Source: Chloroflexi bacterium 54-19
GTDB lineage: Bacteria; Chloroflexota; Chloroflexia; Chloroheliales; Chloroheliaceae
Reading direction: 5' to 3'
Length of the DNA: 64,000 bases
Assembly: GCA_001898225.1 (NCBI GenBank)
Contig: MKTJ01000042.1
Location: 21,445-85,444 of the forward strand
A model generated the notes under the pieces. That model saw nothing but the letters and a program-made list of their open reading frames with translations, made no database searches and was not told the DNA's origin. A program made the position numbers and the translations under genes. Shown one piece after another: positions 45,695 through 55,725 of this stretch (its first letter is position 1; every line of letters starts with the position of its first letter).

Positions 45695-48600
45695 CTAGGA
45701 AGGTTTAAATTTTACGATGCTATTTTTGGTCGCATCGGCAATATACAGGGTGCCGTCCTGGGCCACCGTCAGACCTATCGGGTTCAGCAAGGCCAGGCCG
45801 CTGGCCGTGTTATAGGTTCCTATATGGTTCCCGGACGAGTCGAACTTGAGAATAGCCCCGTTAGCCGGGTCCGATACCCACAGGTTGCCCTGGGGGTCGA
45901 AGGCCAGGTACGGTTCGCTCAGGACCGCCTCTTTCCAGGTCGGCACCTCAATTTCCTTGACAAAATTACCCTGCTTGTCTACCACCTCGACCCGTTTGTT
46001 CCGAAGGTCGGCCACATAGACATTCCCGTCAGGACCAAGCGCCAGGCCGACCGGTTCGTTGAACTGGCCCTGCCCGTTGCCGACCGAGCCGAACTGCCGG
46101 ACAAAGTTGCCCTGCTTGTCGTATACCACCACCCGTTTGTTCCCGGTGTCGGTGATAAACAGGTCGCCGGAGGCGGCATCGAAGGCAATCGAGCGCGGCC
46201 CGTAGAACCCGGTCGGGTTCTGGGCGTTGCCGTCCACGCTGCCGGTGGTATCTTTGCCGGAGCCCCATTTCAGCAGGAACTTACCGGTCGAATCAAATTT
46301 CTCGATTCGATAGCCCCAGGTGTCGGCCACGTAGATATTGCCCTCATCGTCGGTGGTGATGCCACCCGGCCCGCTCTGGTACTGGGCCAGGCCGAACTGT
46401 CCGTCCCCGCTCCCGATGCTGCCAAACTTCGAAAGGAATTTCCCGGTCGAGTCGAACCGCTGCACCCGCCCGTTCAGGCTGTCCAGCACCAGGATGTCGC
46501 CATTCGGGGCAATCGTCACGTTGCGGGGGGTGCGGTATTGCCCGTCCCGGTTCCCGGCCTGGGTCGAAGCGGTCAGGTCGAAGGTGGTCTGGTTCGAGTT
46601 CGAGCCGTTGTCGGGCGTGGTACTGCCATTTCCACTTGGCGAGGTCGTGCCGTTGGTGTTGGCGAAATCGGCATAGACATCGTTGCGGATGTAAGCCACC
46701 ATATCGAAAGATTGGAGCGGGTTCACCATCTCGCGGTACATTATATAGCGCCAGATTTGGCCGACATAGGGCTGCTGGGTAAAGAACTGGGCCAGCAAGT
46801 CCCAGCGCGTATTGATAATATCCTTGACGGCGGTATCCGGGTTGCGGGTATCGTCCGGCGGGACGTATCCCAGGACCCGGTAGCCGGAAGTATCTTCGGG
46901 GAAGTGCCAGCGGAAGCGGAAACGCTGGGCGGTGTATTGCCCGTTCAATTGCGCCTGCAGCTTGGTGTTATTGGCTTCGTCGGCGGACACCAGCACCACC
47001 ACGAAGTTGTTGCCCCGGCTGTCGGTCAGGCGGTCAATCGCGTTCGGGTTGTTGGCGTCATTGTTGATGGCTTGTTGGGTTACGTCGGTGTAGTCGCGGA
47101 AATACCAGCTTAGCGGCCAGGCCACCTCGGTACTCATGAATACCGGAAGTCCCTTGCTGTTGGCCGGGTCGTTATAGGTGACCGGGTTGGCACCGTTGTC
47201 CTGCTGCTGCGGCACAATAGCGTAAATATCCCGCAGGTCGCGGCCCAGGCGGTCCAGCCTTTGCACGAAAAGCGGGACTTCCGGGGTGGTCTGGGTGTAA
47301 ATCATCGGTTCGATGGCGACATCGGGGTGCTGGTAGTTCAGGGCGATACTGCTCTTGAGACAGTAAATAACCAGGATAAACCCGAAGACCAGGAAAATCG
47401 AGGCGCGCGCGATACGACCATCCAGCCGCCCGCTCCGCCACATCCAGAAACTGAGACCAAACAGGGTGACCCCGATGGCGGCCACCAGCACGACCTGGAC
47501 CCAGGAGAGGATGGTGTCCGAAGCGACCACGACCCGGCCAAACCCGGCGTCGTACTGGCCGATTTTAGGGAAGTTGATGAGCTGGCCGAGGACGACCACA
47601 ACCGATACGAACATCAGGATGAACATGCCCGTAAAGAGCAGTCCTTCCTTCCAGTTAAGCAGTTTTTTCCAGTTGATTGACCGGAAGAAGTCGTTCAGGA
47701 AGGCGGCGGTCGCCATACTGGCCGGGAGGGCGATTTGCATGTTCAACCAGGGGATTTTCTCCCCCGCGAAGGAATACATCATCAGGGCCAGGAAAGTCCA
47801 CCAGAAGGTCAGCCCGATAAAGACCCCTTTGGGGGTAAAGAGGAAGCGTTCGCGCCGCCGGGTCCGTCTGAAGAAGATGACCGGGAAGTAAACCAGGGCG
47901 ATGAAGACGCAGAAGACCGCGAAGGTTTCGTAGAGCAGCATCAACATCGGGTAGTAGAACCAGGGCTCGTCCAGGCGGCGCGTCTCGTGCTGAGCCAGCC
48001 AGTATTCGATGCCCCGGTAGAAACCGTCAGCCAGGCGTTCGGGCGAGAAAAAGAAGTTGCTGAAAATCAGCACGTAGAGGATACCAAAGCCGAGCAGGAA
48101 ACCGACAATCGACCAGGGATTGCGGGCGCATTTTAAGAGGGTCCGCAAAACCGCCGACCCACGCACGGCCTCGTCCGGGATGACTTCGGCTACCGAGATA
48201 AACCAGCCGATGACAGCCCCAATGACAACCGCCAGGATGGCCCCGCCCAGGAAGTAGGCGAACCATTTGTCGATAAAGCCGAGCAGCGGCAGGACCACCT
48301 TGGGCAGAGCGTTCCGGTCAATTCCCAGGATAAAGCGCAGGCTGACCAGCGACGAGACCACGAAGACGACCGCGAAAGTGATGCCCCAACCCCAGTAGCC
48401 ACGCCGGGTGTAAACCAGCATACCACGTTCCCAGAGCCAGCCGATAATCGCCCCGGCCAACACCGCTGCAATGACGATAAAGCCGAGTTCGGGAATAATC
48501 GAGGGCCATTCCAGGGCAAAGTAGCTTATGGTGGTGAAGTAGCTGAAGCCGTTGCTGACCGTTTCGTTAAGGGCCGCGTTCGACGTACCCGAAATCTGGG

Positions 48601-50209
48601 TTCCCAGGGCCGCCAGGTTTGCGGCGGGAGAGTGGCCGCGCAAGAATAGCAAAATCGCCACCAGGGCCAGCACTACCCCAACACCCAGGGCGGTAAAGCG
48701 GGCAATCCGGTTACCCTTCCGGCTGAGCCGGTTGTAGCCGAGGTTGGTCAGGCGGGCCAGCGGGTAGGCTACCAGGGCCGAAAGCAGCAGGTAAAACGGC
48801 AGCAGAATCAGGTAGGCGTTGACCCCCAGGAACTGGGTCAGGGTGCCGTCCCAGGTTTTCTCGTAAAATAGATGTATCCCGCCGCTAATCACCAGGACAG
48901 CCAGCAGGGCAAAGTAACCGTACCAGGTCCGGGTGAAGTCGCCCAGGATGGGGTCGGTATACTGCTCGGCGGTGTAGGAGTAGCGCCCGGTCCGGTAACG
49001 GTTTTCCAGGGTCGTGGTCGCCGCCTCCTGGCCTCTTTCGAAAGCGCTGTCGGCATCGGTATCCGCGGGGAAGTCCGTTTCGACAAAATCTGCCGGGGTC
49101 TTCGAGCGGGTGGCTCCGGTGGCCCCACCGGTTTCGATTATGGTTTCTTCGACAAAAACTTCTTCGAAAATGGTCGTGTTGTCAGGCGCGGCTTTTCCAA
49201 CCGTTCCCAGGTCGTCAAAACTGGCCTGGGTAGCGGCGGTCGCACCTGGGGCGGGCGCGACCTGGTCTGGCTCGTCCAGTTCGTCATCGTCGTCGAGCGG
49301 TTTGCGGGTTGGTGTGACCGTGACTGTGGTCTGGGCCGGTTTAGTGGTAGGCGGGATAAAATTGACCACACGACCGACCGGGCGGCGTATCCAGGGAGGC
49401 AGGGTGATAACTTCTAAAAGGAAAATTAGTCCCAGCCAGCTAACCACGATTGCCAGGTTCAAGAAAGACATTTCGTGGCTGCCAAAAAGAATGAAGAAGC
49501 CGACCCCGGAGGCGATAAACCAGCCGATTTTTTTCTGGTTGCGTTCCTGGGCGTACCGGAACAGGCCGACCACGAAAAGCACCATCCCAAAGGTGGCGAA
49601 AATATCGTGGCGGAGCGACCGGGAGTAGTAGAGGATTGACGGCGAAATTAACACCAGCATAGCGAGGGCAATCGCCCCGACTTTGCCGAGCAAGGGCCGC
49701 AAGAACCAGCATAGCACGATGATGCCAATACCAAAGACCGCCGGGGCAAAGCGGGCGCTGAACTCGCTGGCCCCGCCCCACAGGTAGTAGGAGAGCGTGA
49801 CCATGTAGTAAAGAACCGGGCCGTGCCAGGTTGGGTCGTAGCGGTAGACGTTCTTACCCCGGTACATATCATAACTGAAGACGCCGTGGATACTTTCGTC
49901 GTGGTGCATGGCCCGTTCCGACAGGTCCCACATGCGGGTAAAAATCGCCAGGGCAATAATCGTAAACCAGAAGACCTTTTCCCAGCTTAACCAGCCCGAC
50001 GCAATCAGGCTATCCAGGACGCTCCGGCGGGGCGGCAGGTTTTCAATAACCTCGGCGTTTCTCCCGGCTTCAAGACCGGAAGCCACACCTCCCCTTACGC
50101 CGGGGGCAGCGGTATCCAGCGTATCAAGGCGGTTAATATCAACGCGGTTGGCAATGCGGTTGTCCGCGCGGTTGGGAATTTTCTTAAAAGGTCGTGCCTG
50201 TTCAGTCAT
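45695..50209 (-). CDS. TIGR03663 (Agl23-like) GT-C membrane protein fused to NHL propeller
   Basis: The 1504-residue protein has an N-terminal GT-C module with MHHDESIHGVFSYDMYRG and PTWHGPVLYYM, typical of TIGR03663. A loop of ~110 residues carries DDDDELDEPD, and more helices extend to about residue 1000. After an extracytoplasmic stretch and a Ser/Thr/Gly linker comes a six-bladed NHL beta-propeller (about 1220-1500: GDILVLDSLNGRVQRFDSTG, GNIYVADTWGYRIEKFDSTG). The propeller should lie outside the cell and may bind glycan or protein. TTG 50230 is an alternative start with no better ribosome-binding site. Confidence 0.85.
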   Translation of the reverse strand: MTEQARPFKKIPNRADNRIANRVDINRLDTLDTAAPGVRGGVASGLEAGRNAEVIENLPPRRSVLDSLIASGWLSWEKVFWFTIIALAIFTRMWDLSERAMHHDESIHGVFSYDMYRGKNVYRYDPTWHGPVLYYMVTLSYYLWGGASEFSARFAPAVFGIGIIVLCWFLRPLLGKVGAIALAMLVLISPSILYYSRSLRHDIFATFGMVLFVVGLFRYAQERNQKKIGWFIASGVGFFILFGSHEMSFLNLAIVVSWLGLIFLLEVITLPPWIRRPVGRVVNFIPPTTKPAQTTVTVTPTRKPLDDDDELDEPDQVAPAPGATAATQASFDDLGTVGKAAPDNTTIFEEVFVEETIIETGGATGATRSKTPADFVETDFPADTDADSAFERGQEAATTTLENRYRTGRYSYTAEQYTDPILGDFTRTWYGYFALLAVLVISGGIHLFYEKTWDGTLTQFLGVNAYLILLPFYLLLSALVAYPLARLTNLGYNRLSRKGNRIARFTALGVGVVLALVAILLFLRGHSPAANLAALGTQISGTSNAALNETVSNGFSYFTTISYFALEWPSIIPELGFIVIAAVLAGAIIGWLWERGMLVYTRRGYWGWGITFAVVFVVSSLVSLRFILGIDRNALPKVVLPLLGFIDKWFAYFLGGAILAVVIGAVIGWFISVAEVIPDEAVRGSAVLRTLLKCARNPWSIVGFLLGFGILYVLIFSNFFFSPERLADGFYRGIEYWLAQHETRRLDEPWFYYPMLMLLYETFAVFCVFIALVYFPVIFFRRTRRRERFLFTPKGVFIGLTFWWTFLALMMYSFAGEKIPWLNMQIALPASMATAAFLNDFFRSINWKKLLNWKEGLLFTGMFILMFVSVVVVLGQLINFPKIGQYDAGFGRVVVASDTILSWVQVVLVAAIGVTLFGLSFWMWRSGRLDGRIARASIFLVFGFILVIYCLKSSIALNYQHPDVAIEPMIYTQTTPEVPLFVQRLDRLGRDLRDIYAIVPQQQDNGANPVTYNDPANSKGLPVFMSTEVAWPLSWYFRDYTDVTQQAINNDANNPNAIDRLTDSRGNNFVVVLVSADEANNTKLQAQLNGQYTAQRFRFRWHFPEDTSGYRVLGYVPPDDTRNPDTAVKDIINTRWDLLAQFFTQQPYVGQIWRYIMYREMVNPLQSFDMVAYIRNDVYADFANTNGTTSPSGNGSTTPDNGSNSNQTTFDLTASTQAGNRDGQYRTPRNVTIAPNGDILVLDSLNGRVQRFDSTGKFLSKFGSIGSGDGQFGLAQYQSGPGGITTDDEGNIYVADTWGYRIEKFDSTGKFLLKWGSGKDTTGSVDGNAQNPTGFYGPRSIAFDAASGDLFITDTGNKRVVVYDKQGNFVRQFGSVGNGQGQFNEPVGLALGPDGNVYVADLRNKRVEVVDKQGNFVKEIEVPTWKEAVLSEPYLAFDPQGNLWVSDPANGAILKFDSSGNHIGTYNTASGLALLNPIGLTVAQDGTLYIADATKNSIVKFKPS

Positions 50210-50271
50210 TTTGTAGTTTTCAATCCTCAATTAAAGCCAGAAAAGCGGTTTTTATTCTTCTAGAAAAATTT

Positions 50272-53217
50272 CTACTGTGGCCGGCTGATAGGAAATTCTA
50301 CCAGGTCGCCGTATTGGCGCCAGATGCCAATAATGTCCTTTTTGACGTAAAGAGTGAACTGGCGCTGGCCGAGCGGCTGGAATTGCTCCCGGAACATCAC
50401 GTAGCGCCACAGGCGCGCAAAATCGCCAGGGTTCGTCAGTTGGTAGAGCGACTTCCCGGCCTGTTGCAGGTGCAGCAGGGCCGAGTTGCCGCCGTTGGCG
50501 TTATAAACTTTGTCGAGTACGCCCGGTTCCCCGGACAGTTTTTGCAGTAAATCGGTGGTCAGGGTTTCGCCTTTGGTAACTACCACCTGGTTATCGGCGT
50601 CTTTGATGGTCGCGGCGGCTACCTTGTTCTGCAATTCCTGGATTTGAATCGAAGCCGACTTGTCGAAGTCACGGTACTGGCTTTCATCGAACCAGTACTG
50701 GAAAGTCAGGTGCTGGGCCACGTAATTGTCGGCCAGGGTCTGTTTCTGGGCATCGCTCAGGGTGTTTTGCTTCGAGTCCGAGACCATGATAACCGAATAA
50801 TCGGCCAGGCTCAGGCTGTTTGTTATCGAGGTGGTGTAATCCACAACCCGGCGATGATTGGTGTAATTCCGAAGGTAGTAATCGAGCGGGGTTCGCAAAT
50901 CGTCATCATACAGCACCGGGAGCAGTTTGAGGTTATCAACCTTAGTCGGTCCGGTTACCTCGCTGTTAGGTAAAAGCAGTTTATTGGCCGAAACGACCGT
51001 GCTGACCTTGTCCAGTTCTTTGACAGTACGGAAAAGGTCGGGCGCGGTCTGGGTGTAAACCCCCATTTCGAGCGCTACATCGCCGTGGTCGAAGGCGTAG
51101 GTAAAGCCGGTGTGGCAGAGGAAATAGACGAGGAAGCCGAACAGGACCGCCGCCCCGGCCCGGATTGCTACTTTCACACCGATAAAGCTAAAGAGGGCTG
51201 TAAAGAACAGCAGGGCGATTACCGGCGGGATGAAAAGGGTCAGCCAGTCGAGCCGCCCGATGGACCCGGAAATGCCTGTCTGGGCCGAGGTTAAATTGAG
51301 CAACGTCATGTAGAAAAGGAAGCCCGCGAAGACCAGCCCACCCACGAACACCCAGAAAAAGACCTTGCTCCTCACGCCCCAGATGGCAACCTGGCGGTGC
51401 AGACCGTACTGGAAATATTCTTCGATACCGGTCCAGACGTGTTCCATCGAATAGGCCGCCAGCAGGATAAACGGCAGGGCCACCTGGACGGTCAGCCAGG
51501 GCATTTTCTCGCTGGCCCAGGTATAAAAGGCGAACCCGCCAAAGGCCCAGGCGACCAGTAGCAACTTGACAAGATAAGGGTGTTCTTCGCGCCGTCGCCG
51601 CCCCGGCCAGATGTCGTTCCCGGCAGGCCGGACTGCAACTTCGACCTCTACAAGAGTTTCTTCTTCCGCGCCAGGGGCTTTTCCCGCGCCCTGACTCCGG
51701 CCAGGGATAGGTGAGTCAAGTTCGTCGTCAGGGTCGGTGGAAGCGTCACCGGAACTGTTCTGCCCGACCTTGCCCAGGCCCGACACCGGCATCCAGACCA
51801 GTTTGCGGGGGCGGCTGAAGCCAAAGCGGCTGGCCCGCACCAGGATGATAACCCCGGCGATGGTGCCAAAAAGCAAGGCCAGCGGTTCATAAAGCGGCAT
51901 CATGAAGAAGTAGTAGAACCAGGGCTGATTGCCCCGCGCCACGCCTTGCTGGGCCATCCAGTACCACAACCCGCTAAAGATGCCAACCGAGCCCTGCGGA
52001 ATATTGGTAAAAAGCCCGGTGAAAAGGATAAAGTAGAAGGCGAAACCCAGCCCCAGGCCAATCCAGAGGACGCGCCGGTGTCGTCCGAGCCATGCTGTCG
52101 CGTAAGCGACTGTGCGGGGTTGCTGGTAGGGAGCGAACAGGGCCCGGCCCAGCGAAATATCAGGAGTGGCCCAGCCCCGGCTGACCATGAATTGGCGGCG
52201 GGCGACGGCGACTTCTCGGAAGGCGAAAATGTAGATGCCGATGCCGACCACGCTCAATATAATAAAGCTCCAGAAGACCGGGTGGGTGAGCAGTTGGCCG
52301 ATATAGGCGCGAATGGCATCGCTCGAAACGGTGTCGAAGGGAATCGGCGGCGGTGGGTAGAGGACCATCACAAAGAAAAAGACCACCAATGCCAGGACGG
52401 CGTAACCTCCCAGGATGAGCAAAAGCCGGGGAGCGAGTTGCCAGCACAACCAGGCCAGCAGAAAGCCACCAAACAGGGCCAGGTAAAAGAAGCTGACCTC
52501 TTTGGTGCAAAAGAGCATCGCCAGCGACAGCATCCCGCAATACCACCAGACCGCCTGGGGGCGGTGGATGAAGCGGACCAGGCAGACGAACAGGGCCAGG
52601 GTGGCGAAGGCGACAAAAATATCTTCCCGTAGAAAGCGGCTGAAATAAAGGAACATCGGCGAGATTGCCAGTAAGAAGGTCGCGGTCAGGCTGCCCCAGC
52701 GCCCTAACTCGCGGCGCAAACCGAGAGGCAAGAACAGGATAAGCGTGCCAAAAAGGGCCGTTGACACCCTGGCGACCGACTCGCTATCTCCCATTATCCA
52801 GAAGATCAGCGCCTGGATGTGGTAAAGGAAGGGACCGTGTTTCCAGGGCTCCTGGTCGTAACCCTGCCCGTTAAAGAGCCGCCAGGAATAATAGGCGTGG
52901 ACACCCTCGTCGTGGTGGAGGGCCCGGTAATCGAGGTCATAGAAGCGCAGGAAAGCCGCCACCCCGATTATCAGGAAATATAAGACCATTTCGAGGGACA
53001 GGTGATAACGGAAAGAAGGCGGCATGCGCCACCAGCGCCGGATAGAAATCGGGGCCGGTGGAGGAATTTCGGTTCCACTCTCTGTTTCCGGCAAGTCTGC
53101 CGGGTCGTCCAGGAGGTCTTGCGCGCCGGGCAGGGCCCTACCTGAATCAGGCGAAAGGTTGCCGCTCCGGTTGTCAGGGAAAGCCTCGCCCGGTTGGTTA
53201 TTGTTATCTACTGCCAT
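50272..53217 (-). CDS. TIGR03663 (Agl23-like) GT-C membrane protein
   Basis: The 981-residue protein starts with a polar segment, then helix 1 and ALHHDEGVHAYYSWRLFNGQGY and EPWKHGPFLYHI, the same conserved block as its neighbour. About 13 helices, a polar loop with DPDDELDSPI and a C-terminal extracytoplasmic domain of ~230 residues follow. TIGR03663 proteins occur near Agl glycosylation genes in archaea and are presumed glycosyltransferases or flippase partners. It is the first gene of the cluster; an intergenic region with DnaA-box-like sites lies upstream. Confidence 0.85.
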   Translation of the reverse strand: MAVDNNNQPGEAFPDNRSGNLSPDSGRALPGAQDLLDDPADLPETESGTEIPPPAPISIRRWWRMPPSFRYHLSLEMVLYFLIIGVAAFLRFYDLDYRALHHDEGVHAYYSWRLFNGQGYDQEPWKHGPFLYHIQALIFWIMGDSESVARVSTALFGTLILFLPLGLRRELGRWGSLTATFLLAISPMFLYFSRFLREDIFVAFATLALFVCLVRFIHRPQAVWWYCGMLSLAMLFCTKEVSFFYLALFGGFLLAWLCWQLAPRLLLILGGYAVLALVVFFFVMVLYPPPPIPFDTVSSDAIRAYIGQLLTHPVFWSFIILSVVGIGIYIFAFREVAVARRQFMVSRGWATPDISLGRALFAPYQQPRTVAYATAWLGRHRRVLWIGLGLGFAFYFILFTGLFTNIPQGSVGIFSGLWYWMAQQGVARGNQPWFYYFFMMPLYEPLALLFGTIAGVIILVRASRFGFSRPRKLVWMPVSGLGKVGQNSSGDASTDPDDELDSPIPGRSQGAGKAPGAEEETLVEVEVAVRPAGNDIWPGRRRREEHPYLVKLLLVAWAFGGFAFYTWASEKMPWLTVQVALPFILLAAYSMEHVWTGIEEYFQYGLHRQVAIWGVRSKVFFWVFVGGLVFAGFLFYMTLLNLTSAQTGISGSIGRLDWLTLFIPPVIALLFFTALFSFIGVKVAIRAGAAVLFGFLVYFLCHTGFTYAFDHGDVALEMGVYTQTAPDLFRTVKELDKVSTVVSANKLLLPNSEVTGPTKVDNLKLLPVLYDDDLRTPLDYYLRNYTNHRRVVDYTTSITNSLSLADYSVIMVSDSKQNTLSDAQKQTLADNYVAQHLTFQYWFDESQYRDFDKSASIQIQELQNKVAAATIKDADNQVVVTKGETLTTDLLQKLSGEPGVLDKVYNANGGNSALLHLQQAGKSLYQLTNPGDFARLWRYVMFREQFQPLGQRQFTLYVKKDIIGIWRQYGDLVEFPISRPQ

Positions 53218-53860
53218 TATTCCTGTATCTGCCGCCCATTTTGAAGGGCCGGATTAGCCTTTTAAAAATTAAACCGTATCTTACTGAACAAGACGCTCAC
53301 GTTCGCGCAAAAGTTACCGGGATTTTACTACAAAAAGGTTTAACTAGCCACTAATACCAGCCTGGGATTGCCAGGTTAGGCCCGGACGTGTCGCAAAATG
53401 ACGTCTAATATTACCGGGAAGTGTAAAAGCCGCGACATTTCAGAGGGTCTGTTAGGGGCGTCAACCGGACCGATTTTCCACAACCGCTTTAATAATTTTG
53501 CACAGCAATCCACAAAAATCCACAAAAGGTTATCCACAAATGTCCATAACCTCGCGTGTTTTCAGGCCAATAACGTAAATCCTGATTCGACAGCGTGTGC
53601 TATAATGGGCTAAGTTAATTACACTGTTTAAGTTCAGTTTTTCTGTAGAGTACAGGTTTAATAGCTTTCCAGGCTAAAAGGTTTACCTTCGATTACACTA
53701 CAGAGGTTATTGCAGTAAAGAAATAATAGGTTATCGACCTTTTCCTACCGTGCTCGTCCACCCCTATTCCTTTACCGTGGTTAACCTCATACCCTAAATT
53801 CTTTGGGACCGGAAAGCCCGTACGCAACGGTTTTATTCGAAAGGTCCACAGGAGTCCAAC
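53218..53860. other. Long intergenic region with DnaA-box-like cluster; candidate origin or DnaA-binding region
   Basis: This ~640-bp stretch between divergent genes has no convincing reading frame. It holds four DnaA-box-like sites within 65 bp, all on the + strand: TTTTCCACA (53474), CAATCCACA (53506), AAATCCACA (53516) and a perfect TTATCCACA (53530). AT-rich tracts lie on both sides. A 71-codon frame at 53398 crosses the sites and is not credible. Confidence 0.5.
53598..53606 (+). promoter_or_regulatory. Extended -10 promoter, probably of the TPR/LysM gene
   Basis: TGCTATAAT forms an extended -10 box about 255 bp upstream of the TPR/LysM gene. No clear -35 hexamer is present. Confidence 0.45.
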
Positions 53861-55489
53861 ATGAGCATAGGAAACGCCGGTAGCAATACCACCACTGCGA
53901 ACAATGCCGAAGTCAGCAACCTGCTGGTTCAGGGGTTCAAAGCCGCGAAAGAAGGCCGCCGCGACGAGGCTTACGACATCTTCTGTGATGTTGTGAAGCG
54001 CGACCCCAATAATGAATTGGGCTGGCTTTACCGGGCCGCCACCACCCAGGACCTCTCCGAGGCTTATGTCTGTTTGCAGCGGGTCTTGAATATCAACCCG
54101 GCCAACGAAAAGGCCCAGCGCGGCGTCGAACGCATACAGAACCGCCTGAGCGCCGAACCGAATAATCGCGCCGCTGCCCCTGCCGCTAACGGTGGGGCCG
54201 CGAACCCGCCTACTCCGGCGATTAACGAGCGTGAGGTTATTTCCGGGTTTAATCCGGGTTTTGGCCGGGGCAATTCCGCCGCGCCGGATACTTCCAAAGC
54301 CCCGGTCCCGGCCCCGAATCCCAACCAGGCCCCGCGCTATCCTTACCAGGCCGCGCCTTCGCCTTTCAACCAGGCTCAACCAACCCAGGCCGAGGGTGCC
54401 GCGCCACCGCCTTACCGGCCTAATTTCGGCCAGTACGAAACTCCCGGCGCGGTCGAAAAACCGCCTACCGCCTCGAACCGGGGTGCGCTCCCGCCCGTCC
54501 CGGCTTTTACACCCGTCAATTATGCCCCTGCCAGTGAGAGTTTAGCCAGTGAAGAAAATGCAGACGACCTGGTTTACGAGCCGGTCCAGAATGGTCCGGT
54601 CGGTTCCCAGAGGGATAATACCGGTGCCCGCCGGGCGGGCCTGGTAGGTGGGCTGGCATCGGCCCGGCAGCGAGGACGCGCCGCTTTTGGCACCGATACC
54701 CCGACCGACCTCGACCGGAACGGCCAGCAACGCTCCCGCCAGATTCTTATTCCCCTGGTAATCCTGGGGATTGTGCTGGTTATCGCGGCCATGTTGGTGT
54801 TATTACTACCGGCCATTACCAAGAATTCGAATGATACAGCGACCGCTACCAGCCTGGCAGTAGCCCCGGCGACCACCTCGGCGGCGTCTGCCAATACGCC
54901 GGTCCCGACCGGTACGCCTGGCGGAAGGGCCACCACTGCCGCCGCGGCTGTTACCGTGCCGGTAGTTGGAGCAACGACTGAGGTCGCTACCACCGCTGCC
55001 GCTACAACGGCGGTAGCAACCACGGCCCCGGCGACGACCGCGGCTCCCAGCCCGACCGAAGCGCCTGCCACCACGGCCCCGGCTACGACAGCAGCTCCGA
55101 CACCGACGGCCCCGCCCCCGCCGACCGCTACCCAGGCTCCTCCCCCGGCTACGACTGCCCCGGCAGTCCCGGCTTTACCGAGAGCAGCGGTCTACGTCAT
55201 TAAAAGTGGCGATAACCTGACCCGGATCGCGTCCCAATACAGCACCTCGATTGAAGCCATCCAGGCGGCTAATCCGGGTGTCCAGGCCAACACGATTTAT
55301 GCCGGGAACCGGATTATAGTTCCGGTATCGCGGCCCGATTTCCGGGGTAAAGGCGCTATCATCGGCGCAAATGAAACCCTGCAAACAATCGCCGACCGTT
55401 TCAAGGTGAACGTGGACGACCTGGCTCGGTTTAACGGTTACGCCAGCCCTGCCGATGCCAAGCCGGGGGATGCCGTCCTCATCCAGTAA
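53861..55489 (+). CDS. TPR and LysM domain membrane protein
   Basis: The 542-residue protein has two to three TPR-like helices at the N-terminus (VQGFKAAKEGRRDEAYDIF), a disordered Pro/Ala/Asn-rich region, one membrane helix (about 307-326: LIPLVILGIVLVIAAMLVLL), a long Thr/Ala/Pro stretch and two C-terminal LysM repeats (YVIKSGDNLTRIASQYSTS; GANETLQTIADRFKVN). LysM binds peptidoglycan or chitin-like glycans, so the protein should connect cytoplasm and wall. AGGAG precedes the ATG. It reads away from the GT-C cluster. Confidence 0.9.
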   Translation: MSIGNAGSNTTTANNAEVSNLLVQGFKAAKEGRRDEAYDIFCDVVKRDPNNELGWLYRAATTQDLSEAYVCLQRVLNINPANEKAQRGVERIQNRLSAEPNNRAAAPAANGGAANPPTPAINEREVISGFNPGFGRGNSAAPDTSKAPVPAPNPNQAPRYPYQAAPSPFNQAQPTQAEGAAPPPYRPNFGQYETPGAVEKPPTASNRGALPPVPAFTPVNYAPASESLASEENADDLVYEPVQNGPVGSQRDNTGARRAGLVGGLASARQRGRAAFGTDTPTDLDRNGQQRSRQILIPLVILGIVLVIAAMLVLLLPAITKNSNDTATATSLAVAPATTSAASANTPVPTGTPGGRATTAAAAVTVPVVGATTEVATTAAATTAVATTAPATTAAPSPTEAPATTAPATTAAPTPTAPPPPTATQAPPPATTAPAVPALPRAAVYVIKSGDNLTRIASQYSTSIEAIQAANPGVQANTIYAGNRIIVPVSRPDFRGKGAIIGANETLQTIADRFKVNVDDLARFNGYASPADAKPGDAVLIQ

Positions 55490-55527
55490 CATCTGGCCGG
55501 CCTTACCCGGTCACCATCCCGACAAAG

Positions 55528-55567
55528 AAAAATCCGAGCTTCCCTCTAAAAGGTGGCTCGGATTTTT
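55528..55567. terminator. Bidirectional intrinsic terminator
   Basis: AAAAATCCGAGC pairs with GCTCGGATTTTT around a 16-nt loop. Confidence 0.9.
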
Positions 55568-55574
55568 CATTTTC

Positions 55575-55717
55575 CAGTAGTCAGAGGACAGAAGTCAGAG
55601 GTCAGTAGTCAGTTTTGTCGCCGCCTGCGGAAGTATGCGAAGTCGGGGAATAACAAATAAGTGAAGGGTCTGAGTTTTTACTGACTACTAAAAACTGAAC
55701 ACTAAAAACTAAAAACT
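55575..55717. repeat. Inverted-repeat element E between LysM and unknown genes
   Basis: The left arm has AGTAGTCAGAGGACAGAAG and GTCAGAGGTCAGTAGTCAG (55575-55616). The right arm (about 55675-55717) has ACTGACTACTAAAAACTGAA, the same words in reverse orientation. The right end is about nine bases from the stop of the 55726 gene. Confidence 0.7.
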
Positions 55718-55725
55718 TTTTCCGT

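Noticed and set aside
45824..47113. 429-codon open frame on + opposite the NHL region
   Set aside because: Antisense to a clear NHL propeller with repeat motifs; no ribosome-binding site and no recognisable domain.
53398..53613. 71-codon frame in the intergenic region
   Set aside because: It crosses the DnaA-box-like cluster and is Asn/Thr/Ser-rich without a ribosome-binding site.
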